Below, one piece after another: positions 29,946 through 39,665 of a stretch of DNA of 64,000 nt. The first letter of the stretch is position 1. Each line of letters opens with the position of its first letter. The notes under the pieces were generated by a model. It ran no database searches, was not told the DNA's origin, and was given only the letters and a program-made list of their open reading frames with translations. The stretch comes from Siphonodentalium dalli (taxonomy: Eukaryota > Mollusca > Scaphopoda > Gadilida > Siphonodentaliidae), in assembly GCA_032622095.1 (NCBI GenBank), contig CP136063.1:27344987-27408986 (forward strand), read 5' to 3'. The translations under genes and the position numbers were made by a program.

Positions 29946-32696
29946 TGATGACCACTGATCATCTGTTCTGGATACCTTAATTAAACATCGATATGTAACC
30001 TGGAGTGCTCATGACGGGCAATGATTATCTGTTCTGGAGACCGTAATTAAAGATCGATATTTAATCTGGAGTTATTCATGACGAGCAATGATTATCTGTC
30101 CTTGAGACCACAAATAAACATCGATATTTAACCTGGAGCTATTCATGACGAGCACTGATTATCTGTTCTGGAGACCACAATTAAACATCGATATTTAAGC
30201 TGGAGTTCTTCATGGCGGGCAATGATTATCTGCTCTGGATACCACAATTAAACATCGATATTTAACCTTGAGTTATTCATGACGAGCACTGATTATCTGT
30301 TGTGTAGACCATAATTAAACATCGATATTTAACCTTGAGTTATTCATGACGGGCACTGATTATCCGTTCTGGATACCATAATTAAACATCGATATTTAAC
30401 CTGGAGTTCTCATGACGGGCAACGAGTAGCTGTTCTGGAGACCATAATTAAAGATCGATATGTTACCTTGAGTTATTTATAACGGGCAGTGTTTATCTGT
30501 TCAGGAGACCATAATTAAAGATCGATATTTAACCTTGAGTTATTCATAACGGGCAATGATTATCTGTTCTGGAGACCATAATTAAACATCGATATTTATC
30601 CTGAAATTATTCATAACGGTCACTGATTATATGTGCTGGAGACCATAATTAAGGATCGATATTTAACCAGGAGTTCTCATGCCGGGCACTGATTATGTGT
30701 TCTGGAGTCCGTAAATAAAGATTTATATTTAACCTGGTTTCTCATGACGGGCACTGATTAATTAAACATCGATATTTAACCTTGTGTTATTCATGACGGG
30801 CACTGATTATCCGTTCTGGATACCATAATTAAACATCGATATTTAACCTGGAGTTCTCATGACGGGCAACGAGTAGCTGTTCTGGAGACCATAATTAAAG
30901 ATCGATATGTTACCTTGAGTTATTCAAAACGGGCAGTGATTATCTGTTCTGGAGACCATAATTAAAGATCGATATTTAACCTTGAGTTATTCATAACGGG
31001 CAATGATTATCTGTTCTGGAGACCATAACTAAATATCGATATTTAACCTGGAGTTATTCATGATGGGCACTGATTATCTGTTCTGGAAACCATGACCAAA
31101 CATCGATATTTAACCTGAAGTTCTCATGACGGAAACTGATTATCTGTTCTGGAGACCGTAATTAAAGATTGATATTTAACCTGGAGTTCTCATGACGGGC
31201 AGTGATTATCTGTTCTGGAGATCATAATTAAACATCGATATTTAACCTGGAGTTATTCATGACGAGCAATGATGATCTGTCCTGGAGACCATAATTAAAA
31301 GTCGGTATTTAACCTGGAGTCATTCATGACGGGCACTGATTATCTGTTCTGGACTCCATAATTAAACATCGATATTTATCCTTGAGTTATTCAAAACGTG
31401 CAATGATTATATGTTCTGGAGACAATAATTAATGATCGATATTTAACCTTGAGTTATTCAAAACGGGCAATGATTATCTGTTCTGGAGACCGTAATTAAA
31501 TATCGATATATATCCTGGAGTTATTCATGACGGGCACTGATTATCTGTTCAGGAGACCATAATTAAACATCGATATTTAACCTGGAGTTATTAATTACGG
31601 CCAATGTTTATTTGTTCTGGAGACCATAATTAAAGGTCGATATTTAACCTCGAGTTATTCAAAACGGGCAATGATTATATGTTCTGGAGACATTAACTGA
31701 ATATCGATAGTTAACCAGGAGTTATTCATGACGGGCACTGATTATCAGTTCAGGAGACCATAATTAAACATCGATATTTAACCTGGAGTTCCTCTTGACG
31801 AGCACTTTATTATCTGTTCTGGAGACCACAATTAAACATCGATATTTAACCTGGAGTTCTCATGACGGGCAATGAGTATCTGTTCTGGAGACCATAAATA
31901 AATATCGTTATTTAACCTGGAGTTATTCATGACGACCACTGATTATCTGTTCTGGAGACCATAATTAAACATATATATTTAACCTGGAGTTCTCATGACG
32001 GGCAATGATTATCTGTTCTGGAGACCATAATTAAAGATCGATATTTAACCTTCAGTTATTCAAAACGGGCAATGATTATCTGTTCTGGAGACGATAATTA
32101 AACATCGATATTTAACCTGGAGTTCTCATGACGGGCAATGATTATCTGTTCTGGAGACCATAATTAAAGATCGATATTTAACCTGGAGTTATTCATGACG
32201 ACCACTGATTATCTGTTCTGGAGACCATAATTAAACATATATATTTAACCTGGAGTTAACCTGATTATCTGTTCTGGAGAACATAATTAAAGATCGATAT
32301 TTAACCTGGAGTTATTCATGACGAGCACTGATTATCTATTCTGGAGACCACAATTAAACATCGATATATAAGCTGGAGTTCTTCATGGCGGGCAAAGATT
32401 ATCTGCTCTGGTGACCACAATTAAACATCGATATTTAACCTTGAGTTATTCATGACGAGCACTGATTATCTGTTGTGTAGACCATAATTAAACATCGATA
32501 TTTAACCTTGAGTTATTCATGACGGGCACTGATTATCCGTTCTGGATACCATAATTAAACATCGATATTTAACCTGGAGTTCTCATGACGGGCAATGAGT
32601 ATCTGTTCTGGAGGCCATAATTAAAGATCGATATGTTACCTTGAGTTATTCATAACGGGCAATGATTATCAGTTCTGGATACCATAATTAAACATC
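29946..32696 (+). repeat. 2.9-kb HOR copy A, interrupted by the palindromic element
   Basis: This stretch matches 49708-52458 with a constant offset of 19,762 bp, checked at TGATGACCAC (29946/49708), GGAGTTAACC (32252/52014) and the AACATC at the insertion point (32691/52453). It also matches the next copy 2907 bp further on. Internal signatures are the shortened monomers CTGATTAATTAAACATC (30754) and GGAGTTAACCTGATTATC (32252). The copy stops within a monomer at TAATTAAACATC, exactly where the element begins. Confidence 0.9.
32691..32696 (+). repeat. Left 6-bp target site duplication (AACATC)
   Basis: AACATC directly precedes the first base of the palindromic element and is repeated directly after its last base at 46621-46626. 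The next base out differs on the left (A) from the base inside the right end (T), so the duplication is exactly 6 bp. It is part of the normal monomer sequence TTAAACATCGATATTTAACC. Confidence 0.9.
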
Positions 32697-32762
32697 AGTA
32701 GTGTATAGGAGTAATCTTTCCGTATACTTGATAGAAGGAGAGTTATAGTAAGACTTATTAAA

Positions 32763-32890
32763 AACTATTTCTAGGCAGATGGTTATAGTAAGCAAACTAT
32801 TTCTAGGCAGATGGTAATAGTAAGCAAACTATTTCTAGGCAGATGGTATAGTAAGCAAACTATTTCTAGGCAGATGATATAGTCAGGCTA
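32763..32890 (+). repeat. Subterminal 31-32 bp tandem repeats, left end
   Basis: Four tandem units share AAACTATTTCTAGGCAGATG followed by GTTATAGTAAGC or a slightly altered form. The ACTATT cores begin at about 32764, 32796, 32828 and 32859, giving periods of 32, 32 and 31 bp. They lie 66 bp inside the element terminus. Arrays of short direct repeats near the end of long inverted termini are known in Maverick/Polinton relatives, including the Tlr elements of Tetrahymena, and could be binding sites for the mobilising protein. Function is inferred from position only. Confidence 0.9.
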
Positions 32891-33298
32891 ACTAGTAACT
32901 ATTTGAAGGAATTAGTACGCACGATTGAATACATGTATTGATATATAGGTTAGTTATGATAGATTAGTAAAATAATGAGATGAATTATTCGCTAGTGAAT
33001 AACCTCGTGTATGTAAAAAACCACAAGGCTAAAACACATGGAATATTTGTTAGTGTCGGAACTGTTTCTTCTTTATTGTAGATTTATAGGTAACACTATT
33101 CGATCTCATAAAACTCGATATTACAGAGTCTCGTAGAAATCTAAATGTGGAACCCAACACTTTAGTTCATGTAATGAATATAAATGGTATAAATAAATCT
33201 TAGTATACAAACAGATATAAAAAAACATAATCAAATCAATCTTTTGTTAAGATATGGACAGTCTGGTCTCCCCGTCGAAATATCTTCTGGCAAAACAG
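32891..33298. other. Left-arm segment with a TTCGCTAGTGAA quasi-palindrome
   Basis: No gene is seen. TTATTCGCTAGTGAATAA at 32985-33002 is a near-perfect 18-bp palindrome. It is followed by TGTAAAAAACCACAAGGCTA and a stretch to about 33120 that recurs, diverged, at 33741-33860 in the same arm. The mirror segment is 46019-46426. Confidence 0.7.
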
Positions 33299-33675
33299 TA
33301 TCAATATTTAAAGTCAGACTAATTATTTCTAGGTTGGTCATAAAATTACTACTTCTAGTCTATGGGTTATACTCAGGCAAACTATTTCTAGGTTAATCAA
33401 AAATATCAGAGTGGTAAACTAAATCTACAAATATTAATTGGAATATAGAGAAAAGAGTTAGCTCCCCTGTGAATTGTAACAGTATCCAAATGTATCAATA
33501 TTTTAAGTCAGACTAATTATTTCTAGGTTGGTCATAAAATTACTACTTCTAGGCTATGGGTTATACTCAGGCAAACTATTTCTAGGTTAATCAAAAATAT
33601 CAGAGTTGTAAACTAAATCTACAAATATTAATTGGAATATAAAGAAAAGAGTTAGCTCCCCTGTGAATTGAATAA
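33299..33675 (+). repeat. 194-bp tandem duplication, left arm
   Basis: Two direct copies start at TATCAATATTTAAAGTCAG (33299) and TATCAATATTTTAAGTCAG (33493). Each contains AATTATTTCTAGGTTGGTCA, CTACTTCTAGKCTATGGG and AAACTATTTCTAGGTTAATC, and ends AGTTAGCTCCCCTGTGAATT. The ACTATTTCTAGG core is the same as in the subterminal tandem repeats, so the motif spreads over almost 900 bp from the end. The copies differ at a few bases only. Confidence 0.9.
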
Positions 33676-33740
33676 TCTGTTTTATTAAGTTCAATATAGA
33701 TGTTAAACGATTGATATATGTTAATGAATGATACAATGAT

Positions 33741-33860
33741 ATATTCGTTAGCGAATAAACCTATGCATGTAAAAACCACAAGTCTAAACACATTGAACTT
33801 TTTTTAGGAACGTTCTTCTGTAGATTAATAGGCAACACATTTCAAAAACACCATTCCATA
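33741..33860 (+). repeat. Diverged copy of the 32985-33120 segment, left arm
   Basis: ATATTCGTTAGCGAATAA (33741-33758) is followed by CATGTAAAAACCACAAGTCT, CTTCTGTAGATTAATAGGCA and ACACATTTCAAA. These parallel the TTCGCTAGTGAA, TGTAAAAAACCACAAGGCTA and GTAGATTTATAGGTAACAC run 756 bp further out. The quasi-palindrome is kept as TTCGYTAGYGAA while surrounding bases differ, which may mean that it is functional. Confidence 0.75.
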
Positions 33861-34233
33861 GTGATAGAAATCGAAATGTATAACCATTATCGGTTCCTTT
33901 AAACATTATGAATGATGGAAATATATTCAAATCAATCAACTTATGTTGGAATATATAAAAATATGTGTATCAAGCATGTTAAATTGTGAATAATTAGTTA
34001 TTTATATCACACCAACGTTAATTCATAATCTATAGTATTTTACGAAAGAAAACTGGAACAAATAGTAACTATTTTCGGTTTATATCAAGACAACGTATTT
34101 CAATTCCAACACAAATTCAATATTTCAGAAAAATTAAAAAAATCTCTCTTTTAATGAAATATTAAATGTAAAAGCACGATAAAACACAATTTAAGTTACT
34201 TTTTCGTCAACAAAATTGAAGTTATATGTTATA

Positions 34234-34500
34234 ATGCTTAAAAATACATCAAAATATGAAAATCAAATATCTCAATTCAAAGCCAAATTTAAAAAAAACA
34301 ATTTCAATGTTAACGGAAACAATTTAACAACAAAAAAATCTTTATCTGTTTTGGCTAGCAAGTATCAAAAGTCCTTTTTCATTCCCACAATAATCGTAAA
34401 ACACAATAAATGTTTTGTCTTTAATAAAAAAAAATATAAAAATATTATAATCATAGTCAAAAAAATTCAAGCACAAACTTTATATGTAAAAAAAATATGA
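34234..34500 (+). CDS. Possible small basic ORF, left arm (doubtful)
   Basis: From the ATG at 34234 an 88-codon frame (MLKNTSKYENQ...) runs to TGA at 34498-34500. The open frame extends six codons upstream to a TTG, which is an unlikely eukaryotic start. The predicted product is rich in Lys and Asn, with a hydrophobic run PTIIV and a later IIIIV, and ends in a Lys-rich tail. I recognise no family. The DNA is A-rich with AAA and AAT runs, which lowers stop frequency, so the frame could be chance. It is the longest frame in the arm outside the repeat arrays and is intact in both arms. No promoter or polyadenylation context is convincing. Confidence 0.15.
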   Translation: MLKNTSKYENQISQFKAKFKKNNFNVNGNNLTTKKSLSVLASKYQKSFFIPTIIVKHNKCFVFNKKKYKNIIIIVKKIQAQTLYVKKI

Positions 34501-34511
34501 AAATTAAATAA

Positions 34512-34930
34512 AACTTACTTGCCTACTAAAGAACAGATCTATCAAAGTACAATTCTCTCTCAATTTTTACCTATGCGAATGTATCTGTTTATATAAGGAA
34601 AAAACATTCTATCTTTAGTCCCAAGCAAATGATGTCATTCGAGGAATCTTTCTTTAAGTCGAATAATCTACCAACATATATCACAAAACATGATGAGGTC
34701 TTCGTCGAGAATTCATGTCCGACTCTGTTTAACATAACAAGACTTACTTACTCATCAAAGAACAGATAATCTATCGAAGTATAATACTGTCTCAATTTTA
34801 CCTATCCGAATGTATCTGTTTATATAAAAAAACATTCATTCTATCTTTAGGTCCCATCAAAATGATGTCATACGACCCAAGTCGAATAATCTAATATCAT
34901 TCGTCGAGAATTCATGTCGAGCTCTAGTTA
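34512..34930 (+). repeat. About 230-bp imperfect tandem duplication, left arm
   Basis: Two direct copies begin CTTACTTGCCTACTAAAGAA (34515) and CTTACTTACTCATCAAAGAA (about 34743). Both continue through ACAGATMWATCWATC, GAATGTATCTGTTTATATAA, ACATTCTATCTTTAG or its variant, AATGATGTCATWCGA and GTCGAGAATTCATGTC. The second copy is about 40 bp shorter. No reading frame spans them. Confidence 0.8.
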
Positions 34931-35429
34931 TATACAGTAACACATTAATTTACTCAAGCTATCTATACTCCCAAACAAATCAGTCGAGCTATCTTGTTAA
35001 ATGTTCTCGTATGCCTATCATAATGTACCCTCCCATTTTATCCGACCACATGAATAATATAATTCATGTCGACATATATCTGTACAAGGCGACTAATTTA
35101 TTCAACTAGGCTACCCAGCTTGGATCATATTTCAAAGAACTCATTCGTTAACGACCCGTCCTTACAAAACGAATAATTTATACTACACCTGTCAAATTTG
35201 CATATTTAAGGTATGTTACGGTAAACATTCCAATGTATGCTATATAAGCCAGCTAAAATAGGAAATCAAAGCATGGATTCAATAGTCAGATAAGTTTATT
35301 ATATTATGATTTCAGATAACTTTTAATTAATTATTATCTTGTTCAACATATATTCTATGTAATTTAAAACAATATATTATATAAAGTTTCTATATTAATC
35401 GGAGCGAAACATATTGAGGAAGTTTGAAG
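34931..35429. other. Left-arm unique AT-rich segment
   Basis: No gene, tandem repeat or strong hairpin is seen. It contains the arm mismatch at 35116 (C on the left; T-equivalent at 44201 on the right). The mirror segment is 43888-44386. Confidence 0.6.
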
Positions 35430-36097
35430 CAGTTGTCTTAAAGTGACACTAAGATTTATTTTCTTATTTGCACACAGTATACTTTGTTTAAACCAGATGT
35501 CTTAAAATGGCACTAAGATTTATTTTATTATTTTATACTATTTATAAACAAGATGTCTTAAAAGGGCACTAAGATTTCATTTAAATCTCCAAAAGTGTTT
35601 CAATATTACAGCAAAATTTGTTTTTTTTAATAATTTTTACCTCAGAATTGTTAATAAATAAGTCTTCTTCACATCTTAATTCTTAAAAGGGCGCTAATAA
35701 TTTAACTCAAATATGGTTGAAAATTTATCGTTAAAGAGCGTTTATTCTCTGCTTGTATGCAACTCTTTCAATCCCTCGTAATATTTGGATACAGTATACT
35801 TTGTTCATCCCAGATATCTTAAAATGAAACTAAGATTTATTTTCTTAATTTATCCATACTATTTATAAACAAGATGTCTTAAAAGGGCACTAAGATTTCA
35901 TTTTATAATTTCAATACCAAAAGTGTTTCAATATCACAGCAACAAAAAAAATTGGAATAATTTTACCCTAGAATTGTTAATAAATAAGTCTTCTTCACAT
36001 CTTAATTCTTAACAGGGCGCTAATAATTTAACTCAAATATGGTTGTACATTTATCGATAAAGAGCGTTTATTATCTGTTTGTATGCAACTCTTAATT
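35430..36097 (+). repeat. 317-bp tandem duplication with CTTAAAAGGGCACTAAGATT motifs, left arm
   Basis: Two copies (starting near 35470 and 35787; ACAGTATACTTTGTT at 35474 and 35791) each carry GATGTCTTAAAAGGGCACTA, CAAAAGTGTTTCAATATYAC, TAAATAAGTCTTCTTCACAT, GGGCGCTAATAATTTAACTC and AAGAGCGTTTATT. A shorter motif GTCTTAAARKGRCACTAAGA occurs at least five times: twice in each copy and once just outside the first. This makes a nested repeat. Function unknown. Confidence 0.88.
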
Positions 36098-36117
36098 ATT
36101 TAAAAAAAAAATAAAAC

Positions 36118-36162
36118 GGATACTGTTACACTATTACTTTTAGATAGTATATTACAGTATCC
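36118..36162. repeat. GGATACTGT hairpin, left arm
   Basis: GGATACTGT at 36118 pairs perfectly with ACAGTATCC ending at 36162, and a weaker TA-ACTAT/ATAGT extension lies inside, giving a 45-nt imperfect hairpin. GGATACTGTTAC is the exact reverse complement of GTAACAGTATCC at 33476-33487 in the same arm. Related GTAACAG motifs lie at about 36296 and 36397. Confidence 0.75.
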
Positions 36163-37171
36163 AAATTAACATTGTTGCAATTCAGATTCTACGGAAAGTT
36201 ATCTTTAAACATGCAAACTAAAAACAATAATCATAGTTTTACAATTTGTTTTTATGTAAAATCTTATTTGTCTACACGTTGTGGCTAAGCAAATCGTAAC
36301 AGTATATTTACATTTATCTAGCAAATGCGCTCTAATTTCTACAAATTAACATTCCAATTCAAATTTTTTATTTTTTTTTGAAAAAATAAATACTGTAACA
36401 GTTTTGTTTACATAATAAATAAAGATAACACTTAACTGATTATGGCAAATAATTCTGCTCTTAATCATAATGGCAACATGAGTTGGAAAAAAAACATGCT
36501 GGTTAATCCGTACGCAATTTAGCATCAGATGTAAACATGCTCGGACAGAAACAATTCCCGGTCGTTCGTTTTTAAACTTACAATTGATGCAGGGTGAAGT
36601 GTCAAGCGTTAAGTTTCAACAAGCAGTGAATGGCCATTATATATCTGATTAATTTACCTTTGTATACAGCATAACGCCCGTGTTGGCATCTGCACGCACG
36701 CTTAAAACTCATTAGTCATTGAAATTTGAAAATTTAGAATAATTATTTATCGCGCATTCATCGTACAGATTTATACGATGAAAGCAAATATAAACTGCGT
36801 ATGTGCACACGACTAATATATACTTTCAATGCTATGCCTATAAATAGTATGCAATTATCTCACAGAATCAATCAAACAATAATATTAAGCTAATTCTGTT
36901 AGTTACACCATTGCATCTGAAATTGCTCGATGTCGTTAGACTATAGGTTAATGTGTGTTTTATATGCATGTTCCCGTTCATTATCTGCACATTTTTAAAT
37001 CGTCACGGAAATCTACCTACTAACATATTTGAACGCACATTATAATTTGGATAGTTAAATCATACATCTTATCACTGGAAAAATATGAATATATGCTCTA
37101 AATCTGTTGGCAGGGCTATTTCAATATACAACATCATATGTATTCAATGTTTCTAATATATAAATTATACC
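36163..37171. other. Left-arm unique segment with an 8-bp perfect hairpin
   Basis: No gene is seen in about 1 kb. TCATCGTA (36758-36765) and TACGATGA (36774-36781) form an 8-bp perfect stem around CAGATTTA. The stretch is somewhat richer in G and C near 36.5-36.7 kb (for example GCACGCACGC) than the rest of the arm. The mirror is 42147-43155, with the hairpin at 42537-42560. Confidence 0.65.
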
Positions 37172-38616
37172 CCAAATTATCATACAAAAAATATGTTTTC
37201 AAGATGGCATCCAATATGGCTATTCAGAAATGTGAGCTTCAAAATATATCCTGATAAAATGTACACATTTACTGTGATCATATATCGTACAACTGGATGT
37301 ATTAACGTTTATAGCGTAATACCTATGCTATCTCCATTACAAAAGATGGCTGCCGAAATGGCCATCGTTTACTTCAAGATACAGGGCTTAAAAATGTATT
37401 GCATTTTTACAAAGGCTCATATGCATCATTTAGGTTTGTAGTTTGTATAGTATATGCTAAATTATCATACAATTTGTCATCACAAAAAAAACCAATATAT
37501 ATTTTCAAGATGGCGTCCAATATGGCTATTCAGAAATGTCAGCTTCAAAATATATCTTGATAAAATGTACACATTTGCTGTGATCATATATCGTACAACT
37601 GGATGTATTAGCGTTTATAGCGTAATACCTATGCTATCTCCATTACAAAAGATGGCTGCCGAAATGGCCATCGTTTACTTCAAGATACAGGGCTTAAAAA
37701 TGTATTGCATTTTTACAAAGGCTCATATGCATCATTTAGGTTTGTAGTTTGTATAGTATATGCTAAATTATCATACAATTTGTCATCACAAAAAAAATAT
37801 ATATATATTTTCAAGATGGCGTCCAATATGGCTATTCAGAAATGTCAGCTTCAAAATATATCTTGATAAAATGTACACATTTGCTGTGATCATATATCGT
37901 ACAACTGGATGTATTAACGTTTGTAGCGTAATACCTATGCTATCTCCATTACAAAAGATGGCTTCCAAAATGGCCATCGTTTACTTCAAGATACAGGGCT
38001 TAAAAATGTATTGCATTTTTACAAAGGCTCATATGCATCATTTAGGTTTGTAGTTTGTATAGTATATGCTAAATTATCATACAATTTGTCATCACAAAAA
38101 AAAAAACAATATATATTTTCAAGATGGCGTCCAATGTGGCTATTCAGAAATGTCAGCTTCAAAATATATCTTGATAAAATGTACACATTTGCTGTGATCA
38201 TATATCGTACAACTGGATGTATTAGCGTTTATAGCGTAATACCTATGCTATCTCCATTACAAAAGATGGCTGCCGAAATGGCCATCGTTTACTTCAAGAT
38301 ACAGGGCTTAAAAATGTATTGCATTTTTACAAAGGCTCATATGCATCATTTAGGTTTGTAGTTTGTATAGTATATGCCAAATTATCATACAATTTGTCTT
38401 CACAAAAAAAAACAATATATATTTTCAAGATGGCGTCCAATATGGCTATTCAGAAATGTCAGCTTCAAAATATATCATGATAAAATGTACACATTTGCTG
38501 TGATCATATATCGTACAACTGGATGTATTAGCGTTTATAGCGTAATACCTATGCTATCTCTATTACAAAAGATGGCTTCCAAAATGGCCACCTTTACTCT
38601 AAAATACAGAGCTTAA
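37172..38616 (+). repeat. 306-bp tandem array with AAGATGGC motifs, left arm
   Basis: Five units follow each other with CAAGATGGC starting at 37200, 37506, 37812, 38120 and 38426 (periods 306, 306, 308, 306). The first lacks part of its left edge and the last ends early. Each unit contains CAAGATGGCGTCCAATATGG, a second AAAAGATGGCTGCC or AAGATGGCTTCC, and AAATGGCCATCG, so three ATGGC-type boxes per unit. AAGATGGC is the core recognised by the zinc-finger factor YY1 in animals. TAAAAATG and CATTTTTA form a small stem in each unit. Since 306 is 102 codons, similar 80-116 codon frames recur in each unit, each closed by TAG; I treat these as chance. Confidence 0.93.
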
Positions 38617-39210
38617 AATTACATGCATAATTTAGAAAGTTGATTTTGATTAGTTATACTACTTATTTCTTCAAAGAGTTAATATTTCCTTATTCTTATC
38701 ACAGTTTTAAAAACAATCAACAAAAATCTTCATTGTGTATCATATAATGAGTTCTTGGTAGGCTATCTCATTGTACAACATATACGTATTTATATTTGTT
38801 TGTAATATCCAATGGAGTATTTCGTAAATAAAGTTGTCAAATGCTATAATATAATATAAACTCTCAATATCAAAGTATTAAACAAACGAAAAAATAGTCA
38901 CAGAGCCGTCCCATGGGGTAGAATCCCTCTAATACATATCTCATACACAATATTACTTTGTTTTAAACCGAGTTGTGTGGAACATCGACATTTTAATATC
39001 ATTTTAATCAACCGTTCTAGAACAAATTACTTACACAATCTTTTCTTAAAAGCTGTTAAAAAAAATTGTCTACCTAATTCACAATTATTTTTTTGCTAGG
39101 TTCGTAGTATTATCATATGGAGCGTAGGTTCGAAAACGAAATTAGTAAGAATGCTTTTTTTTGGTAGTGGGAATGTGTCACGGGTAAATTCTGCTATAAT
39201 TCACTTAATG
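38617..39210. other. Left-arm unique segment inside the 306-bp array
   Basis: No gene or repeat is seen. It holds two of the arm differences: the substitution at 38901/40417 and the AAAG/AAG indel near 38960. The mirror is 40109-40701. Confidence 0.6.
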
Positions 39211-39430
39211 CTATGTTTTCAAGATGGCGTCCAATATGGCAACTGAGAACTGTGAGCTTCAAAATATATCTGATAAATTGTATGCCTTAGTTAATATGAT
39301 CACATAATTATGCGCTTGGCTGTCTTCGCGTTGATAACGTATTAGCAACGCTGACCCCATTATAAAATGGCAAACATTTACTTCAAAATATACAGCTTCA
39401 GAGAAATGTTCGGTATTTTACAAAATAAGA
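39211..39430 (+). repeat. Diverged relic of the 306-bp unit next to the centre, left arm
   Basis: ATGTTTTCAAGATGGCGTCC (CAAGATGGC at 39220) is followed by AATATGGCAACTGAGAACTG, GAGCTTCAAAATATATCTGA and later ATAAAATGGCAAACATTTAC and TTCAAAATATACAGCTTC. The order of boxes matches the tandem units, but the spacing is shorter and many bases differ. It is an older copy that did not take part in the recent five-copy expansion. Confidence 0.85.
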
Positions 39431-39653
39431 CCGAGTGATATTTTGTCTTTCTTCTCGAAATGTATGAACAAAACAAGAGATGATATACATTACAAACAAC
39501 TGAAATGTAGTCAGTTGACGACCACTATACACAAAAATAAATTTGATTACTGCCAACACAGTGTCAGAATTGAAAAATAAATAGTAAATGTGTATCATAA
39601 ACACTATAATATCGCATTGAATATTCATTTTATTTATTTATATTATGTCGACC
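39431..39653. other. Innermost left arm, no supported gene
   Basis: A 76-codon ATG frame reads outward on the minus strand (39398-39628), with its mirror at 39691-39921 on the plus strand. The two starts face each other across the centre. The predicted peptide is hydrophobic at its start (several Ile, Phe and Tyr) with no recognisable domain. Given the A/T composition I regard it as chance. Confidence 0.4.
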
Positions 39654-39665
39654 TTATGTAAAACG
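39654..39665. other. Palindrome centre (12-bp spacer)
   Basis: The innermost paired bases are CGACC (39649-39653) and GGTCG (39666-39670), with one mismatch at 39648/39671 and then TATTATG pairing with CATAATA. The unpaired spacer is TTATGTAAAACG. Flanking arm DNA is almost pure A/T (TATTTATTTATATTATG). A symmetric cut at such a hairpin tip followed by repair could create a short asymmetric spacer; this mechanism is inference. Confidence 0.9.

Larger units (their letters stand above)
1..32696 (+). repeat. Left satellite array, 66-67 bp monomer
   Basis: This is a continuous head-to-tail array of about 490 monomers. A typical monomer reads ATGACGGGCACTGATTATCT, then GTTCTGGAGACCATAATTAA, then ACATCGATATTTAACCTGGA, and closes with GTTCTC (66 bp) or GTTATTC (67 bp). 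Common variant positions are ATGACG/ATAACG/ATGGCG, CACTGATT/CAATGATT/CAATGAGT, AAACATCG/AAAGATCG/AAATATCG and CCTGGAG/CCTTGAG. Variants are clustered and recur in fixed orders, which defines higher-order repeats. No transposon, gene or RNA gene is seen inside the array. The monomer orientation is constant apart from one inverted unit near 8.94-9.02 kb. The array stops abruptly inside a monomer at the palindromic element. Seen directly in the sequence; a centromeric or pericentromeric location is only a guess. Confidence 0.98.
32697..39653 (+). repeat. Left arm of the palindrome
   Basis: This arm pairs with 39666-46620. Positions sum to 79319 near the centre, 79318 in the middle and 79317 at the ends, which shows two 1-bp length differences between arms: one in the A/T homopolymer near 36100 and one at AAAG/AAG near 38960. 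Substitutions seen include 33199/46118, 33219/46098, 35116/44201, 36112 (inside the homopolymer), 38901/40417 and 39648/39671. Identity is therefore close to 99.9 percent over 6.95 kb. Content from the outside in: subterminal tandem repeats, duplicated modules, hairpins, a 306-bp tandem array and a relic unit at the centre. Confidence 0.95.

Noticed and set aside
1..32696. CRISPR array
   Set aside because: Monomers are contiguous 66-67 bp units with no unique spacers, and variation is by point changes and HOR order. This is satellite DNA.
33600..33791. 63-codon minus-strand frame and its mirror at 45526-45717
   Set aside because: The start codon is GTG, which is not credible in a eukaryote. 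The frame crosses a duplicated non-coding segment and has no domain.
37193..38616. 80-116 codon frames in each 306-bp unit, both strands
   Set aside because: They recur because the unit is 102 codons long. Each ends at the same TAG, and there is no recognisable domain. Better explained as a tandem repeat.
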